DNA of 64,000 nt from Bog-113 sp963752695 (lineage in GTDB: Bacteria; Acidobacteriota; Terriglobia; Bryobacterales; Bryobacteraceae): NCBI GenBank assembly GCA_963752695.1, contig CAVVZB010000003.1, positions 124,001 to 188,000 of the forward strand, read 5' to 3'. Below the pieces are notes generated by a model, which made no database searches, was not told the DNA's origin, and saw only the letters and a list, made by a program, of their open reading frames with translations. The position numbers and the translations under genes are program-made. Each line of letters starts with the position of its first letter. The stretch's first letter is position 1. Positions 43,534-53,251 of this stretch are shown piece by piece.

Positions 43534-44715
43534 ATGAAAACGCTGATAGCGGGCCTGGTATGGGTAGTCGTGGCGCAAGCGGACGCGCCGCCACAAGCGG
43601 TGCTCGACAGCATAAAAAAGGCGTATACCGGATTGCGCGGCTTTCATGCAATAGCCACTCGCAGCCAGTCGGTTACCGGGGGCCGTGTTTCGGCGCAGAC
43701 GGGTAGTGCTGAATATGAACTAGCCGAGAAACCCGGCGGCAAGTACCGGGCGCGCTACAAGCTAGGGGAGAACGAAGCGCTCGAGGTGAGCGACGGAAGC
43801 AAGACGTGGAAAGCATTGCCGAAGGCCAAGCAGTGGTCGCAGATCAATGCCTCCGGTGCGATGCAAATACAGGCGAGCGACACACAAGAGGGTGGCGAAC
43901 CGGAGGCCGGCGGACGCGACTTGCACACCCGAAACAACAAAGCGCTCCTCATGCGGTACCCGGCAATCGCGAAGGCCGGGCGCGAGCCGGAATGGATTAA
44001 GGAAGACAACTACAGGTTGGGCAAAGAAAAGCGGCGCTGCGAGGTGGTGAGGACGCGCGTGCGGGAAATCACCTACGACCTGTGGGTAGATGCCGAAACT
44101 GGGTTCGTTCTGCAGGAAGTGCAAACGACTCACCCACTGGTGAACGGGGTGCCGGGCGAAATCAAGATGACGACCAAGATGAAGCTGATCGAGGTCAACG
44201 ACGCAGTGGACGATACCGCCTTTCAATTCGAGCCGGAAAATTCCTGGAAGCAGGTGGAGGCGTTGGTGCTGCCTGGCGATGAGCGAACTTCTCTGGTGGG
44301 CTTGAAGGCGGGGGATTTCAGCGCGAAATCGCTGGATGGGGATGGCGTGGAGCTGAGCAGCCTGCGCGGGAAGGTCGTGGTCCTGGATTTTTGGGCGACG
44401 TGGTGTCCGCCATGCCGGGAAGAGTTGCCGGGGGTGGATAAACTACGGACGGAATTTGGCGACAAGGTGCAATTTTTCGGGGTAAATGACGAGGACAAAG
44501 GAACGGCCAGGGGTTACTTGCGGAAGAATAACAACGGCCTGGCGACGCTGTCCGATCCTAACGAAAAGATTAACAAGCAGTACGGAATTTCGGCCATTCC
44601 GACCGTTTTAATCATTGATCGCGAGGGGGTCATTCGTAGTCAGTTTGTTGGGGGCCGCAGTCAGGAGGAGCTTCGAGCCGCAATCACGCGGGTGGTGGAC
44701 GGTCGCGCGGAGTAA
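43534..44715 (+). CDS. Exported protein: LolA-like N-terminal domain plus TlpA-type thioredoxin domain
   Basis: A 393-residue protein with a signal peptide (MKTLIAGLVWVVVAQADA). Residues 20-230 form a beta-rich domain resembling the LolA/DUF2092 fold (LDSIKKAYTGLRGFHAIATR ... YELAEKPGGKYRARYK). Residues 255-393 are a redoxin domain with DFSAKSLDGDGVELSSLRGK, VLDFWATWCPPCREELPGVD and cis-Pro in GISAIPTVLIID; the active-site pair is Cys291-Pro-Pro-Cys294. It probably reduces disulfides in the periplasm. The start is ATG 43534 with AGGGGCGG upstream; an upstream in-frame start would add an unlikely leader. The GH51 gene follows 22 bases on. Confidence 0.88.
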   Translation: MKTLIAGLVWVVVAQADAPPQAVLDSIKKAYTGLRGFHAIATRSQSVTGGRVSAQTGSAEYELAEKPGGKYRARYKLGENEALEVSDGSKTWKALPKAKQWSQINASGAMQIQASDTQEGGEPEAGGRDLHTRNNKALLMRYPAIAKAGREPEWIKEDNYRLGKEKRRCEVVRTRVREITYDLWVDAETGFVLQEVQTTHPLVNGVPGEIKMTTKMKLIEVNDAVDDTAFQFEPENSWKQVEALVLPGDERTSLVGLKAGDFSAKSLDGDGVELSSLRGKVVVLDFWATWCPPCREELPGVDKLRTEFGDKVQFFGVNDEDKGTARGYLRKNNNGLATLSDPNEKINKQYGISAIPTVLIIDREGVIRSQFVGGRSQEELRAAITRVVDGRAE

Positions 44716-44737
44716 AAAGGTTCGATAGAGTAGGGCC

Positions 44738-46738
44738 ATGCGGCGGAAGTGGAACAACGTTTGGCTCCTGACTGGGGCGGTCTTGGTGGCGTGCCTGGCG
44801 CTGGCAGTGGGGCAGAACGGGCCGGATAGTCCCGATACGATTGCCGTGGATGTGACGCATCCGGGCGGCGACATCGCACCGACGATGTTCGGCATCTTTT
44901 TCGAAGACATTAACTTCGCCGCCGATGGCGGGCTGTACCCGGAACTGGTCAAGAACCGGTCGTTTGAATTCAGCGAGCCGTTAAGCGCGTGGAAACAGAT
45001 CGACATCCTCGGTAATCCGCAAGGGGAACTGGATGTGCGCACGGACGGGGCACTGAACGAAAATAATCCTCATTATCTGCGGATGCACGTTTATGAGCCG
45101 GGCGGCGGGTTTGGCGTGGTCAACCCGGGCTTTCGGGGGATGGGCGTGGAAAGCGGCGCGGAGTACGTGTTTTCGGCATATGTCCGGAGCCCGGGCAATG
45201 GTCCTCGGACCGTGCATGCGAAGCTGCTAGACGAGAGCGGCAAGACGATCGGCAGCGCGGATCTTCGCGGCTTCGGGCGGAATTGGAAGAAGTACGAAGC
45301 GACGCTGCGGCCCACGGCCACAACGCTGCACGGCCGGCTGAACGTTTACGTGGACGAGAAGGGCGACGTGGATCTCGACATGATCTCGCTGTATCCCAAG
45401 GACACGTGGAAGGGGCGGCCGAACGGTCTTCGCAAAGATCTGGTTCAATTGCTGGCCGATATGAAGCCGGGGTTCCTGCGCTTCCCTGGCGGGTGCATCG
45501 TGGAAGGGCGGCGCCTGGCGGTGCGCTATCAGTGGAAAAAGACCGTGGGCGATGTAAGCGAGCGGCGCACGATCACCAACCGGTGGAACGACGAGTTTGC
45601 CGATACGCGCCCCACGCCGGATTATTTCCAGAGTTTCGGGCTGGGGTTCTACGAGTACTTCCAACTGGCCGAAGACATCGGTGCGAGTCCGCTTCCGATC
45701 TTGAATTGCGGGATGGCTTGCCAGTTTAATTCGAGTGAAACCGCGCCACTGAATACGACCGACCAGTATATTCAGGATGCGTTGGATCTAATTGAGTTTG
45801 CTAATGGCCCGGCGGATACGGTCTGGGGCGGATTGCGGACCCGGATGGGCCACCCGGCGCCGTTTCATTTGAAAATGATCGGAGTGGGCAACGAGCAATG
45901 GGGTCCGCAATATCTGGATCGGTTCAAGCTGTTTTCGGCGGCGTTAAAGTCCAAACATCCGGAAATTGCGCTGGTCGGAAGCGCGGGGCCGTCGCCATCC
46001 GGGAAAGAATTCGAGTATCTCTGGTCTAACTTGCGGAAGTTGAAGACGGATTTTATTGACGAGCATTATTACGCGGCGCCGTCGTGGTTTTTGGAAAATA
46101 GCGGAAGGTACGACCGTTATGACCGCTCGGGTCCAAAGGTATTCGGGGGCGAGTTTGCGGCCCAGACTTCCGGCGTGGCGAAGACCGATAACCGGAACAA
46201 CTGGGATGGTGCGCTGGCGGAAGCAGCCTTCATGACGGGGTTGGAGCGCAATGCGGACGTCGTGCGCATGGCCTCATACGCTCCGCTGTTCGCACACGTG
46301 GACGCGTGGCAGTGGACGCCGGATTTAATCTGGTTCGATAATTTGAAATCGTATGGCACGACGAATTATTATGTGCAGAAATTATTCGCGAATCAGGTAG
46401 GGACGCGGATTGTTCCAGCGGTAATCGACGGCGCGGCTCATAACGCCGTTAAGGGAATTTACGCGAGCGGGATGTTGGACGAGCGGTCGCGCGAAGTAGT
46501 GGTGATGGTGGTGAATTCGAACGCAAGTGCGCGTCCGGTGCGGATTACTTTGAAGGGCGTGGGGGCGGCGAGCGAGGCTAAGCAGGTCACAATTGCGAAT
46601 GACGACCTGCGGGCGGAGAATAGCTTCGCACAGCCGCGGCACGTGGCTCCGATCGAGTCGGCCGCGCGGGTGGAGAATGGAAGCCTAGCGGTGACAATGC
46701 CGGCGCAAGCGGTTAGCGCGTTTCGCGTGCGCTACTAA
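44738..46738 (+). CDS. Exported alpha-L-arabinofuranosidase, GH51
   Basis: Releases terminal L-arabinose from arabinan or arabinoxylan. It has a membrane/signal segment (LLTGAVLVACLALAVGQ) and an opening FGIFFEDINFAADGGLYPEL that is typical of GH51. A carbohydrate-binding-like beta insert (about residues 90-210) follows, then RFPGGCIVEG. The catalytic acid/base is Glu386 in GVGNEQWGP and the nucleophile Glu472 in FGGEFAAQ. A C-terminal beta domain ends the 666-residue protein. It sits behind the TlpA-like gene and may be cotranscribed. Export indicates action on external plant polymers. Confidence 0.93.
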   Translation: MRRKWNNVWLLTGAVLVACLALAVGQNGPDSPDTIAVDVTHPGGDIAPTMFGIFFEDINFAADGGLYPELVKNRSFEFSEPLSAWKQIDILGNPQGELDVRTDGALNENNPHYLRMHVYEPGGGFGVVNPGFRGMGVESGAEYVFSAYVRSPGNGPRTVHAKLLDESGKTIGSADLRGFGRNWKKYEATLRPTATTLHGRLNVYVDEKGDVDLDMISLYPKDTWKGRPNGLRKDLVQLLADMKPGFLRFPGGCIVEGRRLAVRYQWKKTVGDVSERRTITNRWNDEFADTRPTPDYFQSFGLGFYEYFQLAEDIGASPLPILNCGMACQFNSSETAPLNTTDQYIQDALDLIEFANGPADTVWGGLRTRMGHPAPFHLKMIGVGNEQWGPQYLDRFKLFSAALKSKHPEIALVGSAGPSPSGKEFEYLWSNLRKLKTDFIDEHYYAAPSWFLENSGRYDRYDRSGPKVFGGEFAAQTSGVAKTDNRNNWDGALAEAAFMTGLERNADVVRMASYAPLFAHVDAWQWTPDLIWFDNLKSYGTTNYYVQKLFANQVGTRIVPAVIDGAAHNAVKGIYASGMLDERSREVVVMVVNSNASARPVRITLKGVGAASEAKQVTIANDDLRAENSFAQPRHVAPIESAARVENGSLAVTMPAQAVSAFRVRY

Positions 46739-46747
46739 CTGGGCGGG

Positions 46748-47086
46748 TTAAGACGCGCCTTCGGAAGTAACCAGTTTCGATCTCACAGTCCAAGTAGCAG
46801 GGTTTGAACGGCTGGAGCAAACCGGGCCGCGGTGCATCGACCGATGCATCAAGCGGGGCTGCGGGGATGGTACAGCGGCATCCGAAACGCACTCGAGCAG
46901 CTTGGTGAGCAGTTCTCCGTATTGGGTGCAGCAATCGTGTAAGCGCGTGTGCAAGCCGTCTACATCTGGAAGCCTGGAAGCAGACGTATTGATCGCCGAG
47001 ATGGCGTTGGCTAACTCCAATCTCATAGCAGCGAGCTCTTCGCTAATGGCGGTGTACTGCACGGGCAGATTTTTCGATTGCGGCAC
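46748..47086 (-). CDS. Hypothetical 112-residue helical protein
   Basis: A frame starting at GTG 47084-47086 with CAGGAG seven bases upstream. A TTG six codons earlier is possible but has no SD. The first 65 residues look helical (YTAISEELAAMRLELANAIS, LHTRLHDCCTQYGELLTKLL). The tail is basic and low in order (SPQPRLMHRSMHRG). No family is recognised, and there is no signal peptide. It converges with the GH51 gene, ten bases away. Confidence 0.45.
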   Translation of the reverse strand: MPQSKNLPVQYTAISEELAAMRLELANAISAINTSASRLPDVDGLHTRLHDCCTQYGELLTKLLECVSDAAVPSPQPRLMHRSMHRGPVCSSRSNPATWTVRSKLVTSEGAS

Positions 47087-47249
47087 TAATCGCTCCTGGG
47101 CCAATGCGTAAATGGCTACGCAACGAATAACAGATCGGATTCGGACTATTCAAGTATTTTCCCGATATCTTTAGTATGGTGAGGAATTTAGGTGGGATTT
47201 ATTAAATAATCGGGAGCGCGCGGAGCACGCATTTGGCCGCGTATATGAT
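47087..47249. other. AT-rich intergenic region before the sugar-oxidation gene set
   Basis: Clearly AT-richer than the surroundings, with stretches such as GGGATTTATTAAATAATC near 47193-47210 and TATATGAT directly before the ATG at 47250. It probably holds the promoter of the downstream operon and that of the divergent small gene. No hexamer pair is convincing enough to place. Confidence 0.35.
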
Positions 47250-48308
47250 ATGACCGTGATGACGAGACGGGAACTGCTGGCCGCGGGTGCGGCTTCCACT
47301 TGGATAGCGCTGCAGCCGGCGATGGCTCAGAGCGGCGGTGGAAAGGCGTTGCTTGGCGGCGCGCCGACGTCGTTCAATGTGCGGGTGCAAGCGGCCAAGC
47401 GCAAGGGCGAGCGATTCGACGTGATTGAGCATTGTCACCGTTTGGGACTCGCCGGGGCGGAAGCTGTCTTGTTTTCTTCCGAACCCGAAGCGGTCAAGGC
47501 CATGCGCAAGCAGGTAGAGGCCTACCAGATGGTTCTGGTGCTGAATACTCCTTTGCCAAAGACGGAATCCGACGTTGCGGGCTTCGACACGGCGGTGTCT
47601 GCATGCAAAGAGGCGGGTGCGTCGGCCCTACACGCGGCTATGACGGGGCGCCGGTATGAGCAGTTCGATTCGATGGAAGCGTTTCGAGCCAATTTTGCGC
47701 AGTGCCGGAAATCGGTTGCGCTGGCCGAGCCGGTGCTGCGGAAACATCGAATGCGCCTGGCCGTGGAGAATCATAAGGGCTGGCGCGCCGCAGAACAAGC
47801 GGCGTGGATGAAACAGGTGAGCAGTGAGTGGGTGGGTGTCTGCGTCGACATGGGGAACAACCTGTCCCTCTGCGAGATGCCGGATGAGACTTTCGACGCG
47901 CTGATGCCATACGCGATTTTTTCGCACATCAAAGACATGGGCCTGGAGGAATATCCCGAGGGATTTCTGCTGTCCGAAGTGCCTTTCGGAACAGGCGTAA
48001 TCGATTTAAAGAAGCGCGTGGAACAGCTGCGGCGAAAAGATCCGAAGATGCTGTTTTGTTTGGAAATGATTACGCGCGATCCACTTAAGATTCCGGTATT
48101 GACGGAGCGGTACTGGGCGACTTTCGCGGATGGAGAAGCGGCGGTTCCGGGCTTTGACGTAGCGCGGGTGCTGGCGTTAGCTCGCAGTGTGCCGGGCCGG
48201 ACGCCGCTGCCGCGGATCAGCCAACTTTCGGAGCCCGATCAGATCAAAGCGGAAGACGAATACAACCTGGCGTGTATCCGGTACGCGCGGCAGAACTTAA
48301 ATATGTAG
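47250..48308 (+). CDS. Tat-exported xylose-isomerase-like TIM-barrel protein (sugar phosphate isomerase/epimerase family)
   Basis: A twin-arginine leader (MTRRELLAAGAASTWIAL, cleavage after QPAMA) precedes an AP endonuclease 2 / xylose-isomerase-like TIM barrel. The four expected metal ligands fall at strand ends: Glu173 (AVENHKG), Asp200 (CVDMGNN), His226 (FSHIKDM) and Glu272 (CLEMITRD). An enzyme with this fold outside the cytoplasm is unlikely to act on a phosphorylated sugar. Relatives act on keto-sugars or keto-glycosides, as isomerases or lyases. Which reaction applies here is inference. It is the first gene of a four-gene exported set. Confidence 0.85.
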   Translation: MTVMTRRELLAAGAASTWIALQPAMAQSGGGKALLGGAPTSFNVRVQAAKRKGERFDVIEHCHRLGLAGAEAVLFSSEPEAVKAMRKQVEAYQMVLVLNTPLPKTESDVAGFDTAVSACKEAGASALHAAMTGRRYEQFDSMEAFRANFAQCRKSVALAEPVLRKHRMRLAVENHKGWRAAEQAAWMKQVSSEWVGVCVDMGNNLSLCEMPDETFDALMPYAIFSHIKDMGLEEYPEGFLLSEVPFGTGVIDLKKRVEQLRRKDPKMLFCLEMITRDPLKIPVLTERYWATFADGEAAVPGFDVARVLALARSVPGRTPLPRISQLSEPDQIKAEDEYNLACIRYARQNLNM

Positions 48309-48322
48309 CCGTGAGGGCCGCG

Positions 48323-48946
48323 ATGGGAGATAGAGACACAGGGATGACGCGGCGGGAGATGGCGGATTGGGTGTTGCGCGTGGCCGCGCTGCCGGGAGCG
48401 GCACTCTTCTTCGAGGCCTGGCTGAAAGGCGCGGAATCCCATCATGGAAACGGGCCATCGGCCCCGCCACCCGACCCGGGGCGGCTGCGCAATTACCAGC
48501 CGGCGTTCTTCTCTCCGGAGGAGTACGCGGCTCTAGAAGCGTTCACGGAGATCCTGATACCCACCGACGACACGCCGGGAGCTCGGGAAGCGCAGTGCGC
48601 GGCGTTCATCGACTTTCTGTTGCAAGCGTCGGGGGACACGCCGCAAACGCAAGCCGAGTGGCGGCGGGCGATGGCGGCACTTCGGGATGCCGAGTTCTAT
48701 GGCGCGGGACCGGAGCGCCGCTTAGAAATCGTGTGGGCGATGGCGCGGCCGGAGACCGACGTTCAGGCGCAACATGCGGCTTACTTTGCCTATCGGCTGA
48801 TCAAGCAGCAGACCGTATTTGCGTTTTACACTTCGCGGGCGGGGATGATCGAGACCTTGGATTACAGGGGGAACAGCTACAACCTGACGTTCCCTGCTTG
48901 TGATCACCTCGAGCACCAGGTGGTCGCGATGCCGGGAGCGAAGTGA
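48323..48946 (+). CDS. Gluconate 2-dehydrogenase subunit 3 family protein (Tat-linked small subunit)
   Basis: A 207-residue protein with an N-terminal MTRREMADWVLRVAALPGAALFF twin-arginine-like segment. The Gluconate_2-dh3 domain follows (about residues 60-200: FFSPEEYAALEAFTEILIPT, AAYFAYRLIKQQTVFAFYTS). Such small subunits carry the Tat signal for, and assemble with, a GMC flavoprotein. The start is ATG 48323 with GAGGG at good spacing; an earlier in-frame start overlaps the isomerase gene. Its stop overlaps the GMC start (TGATG), indicating coupled synthesis of the two subunits. Confidence 0.88.
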   Translation: MGDRDTGMTRREMADWVLRVAALPGAALFFEAWLKGAESHHGNGPSAPPPDPGRLRNYQPAFFSPEEYAALEAFTEILIPTDDTPGAREAQCAAFIDFLLQASGDTPQTQAEWRRAMAALRDAEFYGAGPERRLEIVWAMARPETDVQAQHAAYFAYRLIKQQTVFAFYTSRAGMIETLDYRGNSYNLTFPACDHLEHQVVAMPGAK

Positions 48947-50673
48947 TGGCCGCGCAATACGACGCAATCGTAGTCGGATCAGGCGCGTGCGGGGGCTGGG
49001 CGGCAATGCAGTTGACCCAGGCGGGCATGCGTGTGTTGATGCTGGAAGCGGGAAGCGCGGTGGACGCGGCACGCGACTTCCGGCACACCTATCTCTATGA
49101 GATGGATTATCGGGGGCGCGGCAAGCCGGGGCTTTTTCGCAAGTACAGCGGAAGCGAACGAAATTACCGCATCATGATCGATAACAGCGAGAATCCGTAT
49201 ACGACGTCGCCGGAGACGGTTTATCGATGGGGACGATCGCGGGTGCTGGGTGGCCGTACGCTGCACTGGGCGCGAGCGAGCGATCGGATGGCGGATTACG
49301 AGTTCAAGGCGGCGTCGCGCGACGGGTACGGGATGGACTGGGCGGTGTCGTATGCCGATATGCGCCCGTATTATGACCGCGTGGAGCGGTTTATCGGGGT
49401 GAGCGGCGCGCGCGCGGGAATGCCGCAGTTCCCGGACGGGGAATTCCTTCCGGTGATGCCGCTCAACTGCGCGGAATCGATCTTGACCGCGGCATGCAGG
49501 AGCTTGGGTTGGCCGGCGACGCATCGCCGCTTGGCGCAATTGACGCAGATGCACAATCGGCGCCCACCGTGCCATTACTGCGGAAACTGCATCAACGGGT
49601 GCGATGTAGGGGCCATGTTCAGCACGGTTTCGACAACACTGCCGCCAGCGATGAAGACGGGCAAACTGGACTTGAAAACGGACGCGGTCGTGGCGGCGGT
49701 GCGCATGAATAGGGAAAACCAGGCCAAAGGTGTTACGTACATCGAGCGGTATACCGGCCGAACCGTTGAGGTGGATGCGAAGTTCGTGGTACTGGCGGCT
49801 TCAACGCTGGAGAACACCCGGCTCTTGCTCCTATCGGCCAAGGGTGGTCTGGCAAATTCGAGCGGGACGCTGGGGCAGTACATGATCGATCAGGTTTCCG
49901 GCGGGGGCGTGTCCGGGTATCTGCCGAAGTTGAAAGGCGGCCCGAGCCGGCTGGATGACGGGAAGTCAGCTGGCATTACGATCCCGACGATGATCAACTA
50001 CGACGCGCGGTCGGCCCGGAAGGATTTCATCCGCGGGTATGTCATGAACGCGACCGGCGGGCAGACCGAATATGCTATTTTCGCGGGTGGTCTGCCGGGA
50101 TTCGGGAGCGGCTGGAAGAAGGAAGTGAAGTCGCGGTACGTGGCGCAGGCGCGGGTGTGGATCGCTGGCGGCGAGATGCTGGCGCGGAAAGAAAACTTCG
50201 TCGAACTCGACCCGGAGGTGAAAGATCACTGGGGCATCCCGGTGCTAAAAATTCATTTCACGCATTGCGAGAACGATCGGAAGCTGTTGGCGCACTTCCA
50301 GGCCTCGGCGGAAGAACTATTTCATCGCGCGGGCGGCGAACCGATGAGCGGCATGGGCGATGGCGGGCCAGTGGGATTTCCGGGCGCGCCGGGATCGCCG
50401 GACACCAACGCCGCGCGCGCGGCCGCGCCACCCATGCCTGCAAAGGCGAAAGACGCGCTGGGCGGATCGATTCATGAAGTTGGAACGGCGCGCATGAGCG
50501 TGAGTCCGAAAGAGGGCGTGCTGGATTCGTATTGCCGGACGCACGACGTTGCGAATTTGTATGTGTTCGGTGGGAATGCGTTTCCTTCGACAGGAGACAA
50601 GCATCCGACGTTGACCATGATGGCCTTAACGGCCCGCGGATGCGACCGGCTGCTGGAAGACGCGAAAGGGTGA
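48946..50673 (+). CDS. GMC-family FAD oxidoreductase with Cys cluster (sugar/glycoside dehydrogenase large subunit)
   Basis: A 575-residue flavoprotein that oxidises an alcohol group of a sugar or glycoside. The FAD-binding start is YDAIVVGSGACGGWAAMQLT, then WGRSRVLGGRTLHWARAS. Active-site residues are His510 (SIHEVGTARM) and His553 (STGDKHPTLTMMALTAR). Cys209, Cys212, Cys215 and Cys219 (CHYCGNCINGC) resemble the iron-sulfur ligand segment of FAD-glucose dehydrogenase large subunits. It lacks its own signal peptide, so it is expected to be carried out by the upstream small subunit. The start ATG overlaps the previous stop. Confidence 0.9.
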   Translation: MAAQYDAIVVGSGACGGWAAMQLTQAGMRVLMLEAGSAVDAARDFRHTYLYEMDYRGRGKPGLFRKYSGSERNYRIMIDNSENPYTTSPETVYRWGRSRVLGGRTLHWARASDRMADYEFKAASRDGYGMDWAVSYADMRPYYDRVERFIGVSGARAGMPQFPDGEFLPVMPLNCAESILTAACRSLGWPATHRRLAQLTQMHNRRPPCHYCGNCINGCDVGAMFSTVSTTLPPAMKTGKLDLKTDAVVAAVRMNRENQAKGVTYIERYTGRTVEVDAKFVVLAASTLENTRLLLLSAKGGLANSSGTLGQYMIDQVSGGGVSGYLPKLKGGPSRLDDGKSAGITIPTMINYDARSARKDFIRGYVMNATGGQTEYAIFAGGLPGFGSGWKKEVKSRYVAQARVWIAGGEMLARKENFVELDPEVKDHWGIPVLKIHFTHCENDRKLLAHFQASAEELFHRAGGEPMSGMGDGGPVGFPGAPGSPDTNAARAAAPPMPAKAKDALGGSIHEVGTARMSVSPKEGVLDSYCRTHDVANLYVFGGNAFPSTGDKHPTLTMMALTARGCDRLLEDAKG

Positions 50674-50677
50674 GGAA

Positions 50678-51724
<1,047 letters not shown>

Positions 51725-51728
51725 AGCA

Positions 51729-53015
51729 CTACCAGTAATGGGATGCTTGCAATTCCGGCGGTCCCGCGGTTCCGCCCAGCAGACGCGTCTTGAGGACGAA
51801 CTGGATATTGCGTTTCTCCCAATGAGCGGGCGCGTTGGCAAGAGCATGGGCCAGATAGCTGGAACTGGCCAGGAACTCGCCGGCTGCCGCGGTTCCGCCA
51901 CCTTTGATGCCGGCCGCTACGAGAACGGCTTGCTCCGTCGTGGGGTCGAAAACGCGGGAGACGATGGCGTAATCGGCGTGATCCTGCGTGTTTAGCTGGT
52001 CGCCCCGTACTTCCCACGCGCGATTTTCGGGATGGAGGCGATCGCGAACCAGGTACGTGCGGGAGGCGGTGTCCTCGTCAAAGTAGAAGCGGAGTTCGCC
52101 GGTTAGGCTGAGCGTCCAGGAATTGTTGAAAGCGCCGATTAGCACGCTGGATCGACCGCGCAGATCTCCCAGCGAGGTGGATCGGCCGCCGCGGAACTCG
52201 ACCGCGTGTCCTGCTCCGGCAAAAAGCGCGGTGAGGCGGACCAGAGTTTGCGCGTCGCTGATGCCAATGGTGCGATCCCAGATCGGGGAAATGCTGCTGA
52301 GAGGGATTGAGCCGGGTGGCGCGGGAGCATCTGGCGAATCGGCCAGCCCTTCGAAGAGGCGGTCGAAATTTCCCTTCAACTTATAGGTATGGCCCTGGCC
52401 AACGCAGAGAACGATCGGCCCGGGCTGTTTGAGTAGCGGAGCCCAGAACAATTCGACGGCCGTCGGCGTGTGCTTGGTGTGGAGTTGGAGTGGGTCGAAA
52501 CCGGGGATTGTGGCGAGGACTGCAACGAGAACAGCGATGAGCACGGCCGCGAAAGCTAAACCGATTCCGAGTTTTGACCGCCACACGGGGCGCCCAGGTT
52601 TGGACGAGACTGGCACCGGGAGTGGGTCAGTCAGGGAAAGAGCCGGCGAAAAATGCGCTTGTGGAAGGTAGGCTCCGGGCGGGAGTTCGATGCGCAGTTC
52701 GTATTCGTGACCGGGTTCAAGGTAATACTGAGCCAAGCGCTTGCGGATTTGAACGGCAGTATTTCGGACTACCGGATCCTGGTTGGTGTCGTAATCGGGG
52801 TCGCGATCGAAGACCGTAATCCCGAGGGTTCGTTCCTTCAAATCATCCAGGTTCCCGCCACATTTTGCCTGGACAACGTGACGAAGCAGGTCGGAGCAGC
52901 GCTTGCTGGCCCGAAACGGCGGGCTCTCGAGAATGCGATCAAGTTGAGCTAGAATAGCCGCTGCATCGGGCCGAACGGGGTGGAGCGTGGGGCGAACACT
53001 GCCTTCCAGACTCAT
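51729..53015 (-). CDS. Membrane-anchored protein with acidobacterial N-terminal domain, putative regulator
   Basis: A 428-residue protein in three parts. Residues 20-120 form a domain (ILAQLDRILESPPFRASKRC ... DPVVRNTAVQIRKRLAQYYL ... IELPPGAYLP) that I associate with many acidobacterial proteins, often fused to TPR or cyclase-like modules; its function is unknown. Residues 149-171 are one membrane span after a basic stretch (RPVWRSK), so the first part is cytoplasmic. Residues 175-428 would lie outside and match nothing I know. The layout resembles ToxR/CadC-type regulators. ATG 53013-53015 is chosen over an upstream TTG. Confidence 0.65.
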   Translation of the reverse strand: MSLEGSVRPTLHPVRPDAAAILAQLDRILESPPFRASKRCSDLLRHVVQAKCGGNLDDLKERTLGITVFDRDPDYDTNQDPVVRNTAVQIRKRLAQYYLEPGHEYELRIELPPGAYLPQAHFSPALSLTDPLPVPVSSKPGRPVWRSKLGIGLAFAAVLIAVLVAVLATIPGFDPLQLHTKHTPTAVELFWAPLLKQPGPIVLCVGQGHTYKLKGNFDRLFEGLADSPDAPAPPGSIPLSSISPIWDRTIGISDAQTLVRLTALFAGAGHAVEFRGGRSTSLGDLRGRSSVLIGAFNNSWTLSLTGELRFYFDEDTASRTYLVRDRLHPENRAWEVRGDQLNTQDHADYAIVSRVFDPTTEQAVLVAAGIKGGGTAAAGEFLASSSYLAHALANAPAHWEKRNIQFVLKTRLLGGTAGPPELQASHYW

Positions 53016-53137
53016 TACGTTTCCAAGCAAATTCTAATACGAATCGAGATGAGGCGCGCGAGTGGCCAGCGCTGGGCAGGTTAGGGCGCGAGGGCTTAGT
53101 GGTGGGTGCCTTTCGCCTAAGGCTATGATTCGTAACT

Positions 53138-53179
53138 GTTTGCCCGCAAAAAATACCGTATTTTCTGCGGTTCGCAAAC
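53138..53179. promoter_or_regulatory. 27-bp dyad with flanking half-sites between divergent genes
   Basis: The arms CCGCAaAAAATAC (53144-53156) and GTATTTTcTGCGG (53158-53170) are symmetric around C53157 with one mismatch. Outside them GTTTGC (53138-53143) and GCAAAC (53174-53179) form a second matching pair, offset by three bases. The element lies between the putative membrane regulator (minus) and the DUF1592 gene (plus). It is best read as an operator; with its T-run it might also fold as a hairpin. Confidence 0.6.
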
Positions 53180-53251
53180 ACCCGTTATGGGGAGTACCGC
53201 AACCTACGTCTCTGAATGCGAGAAATTTGATAATCTGCTATCACCCGCATC

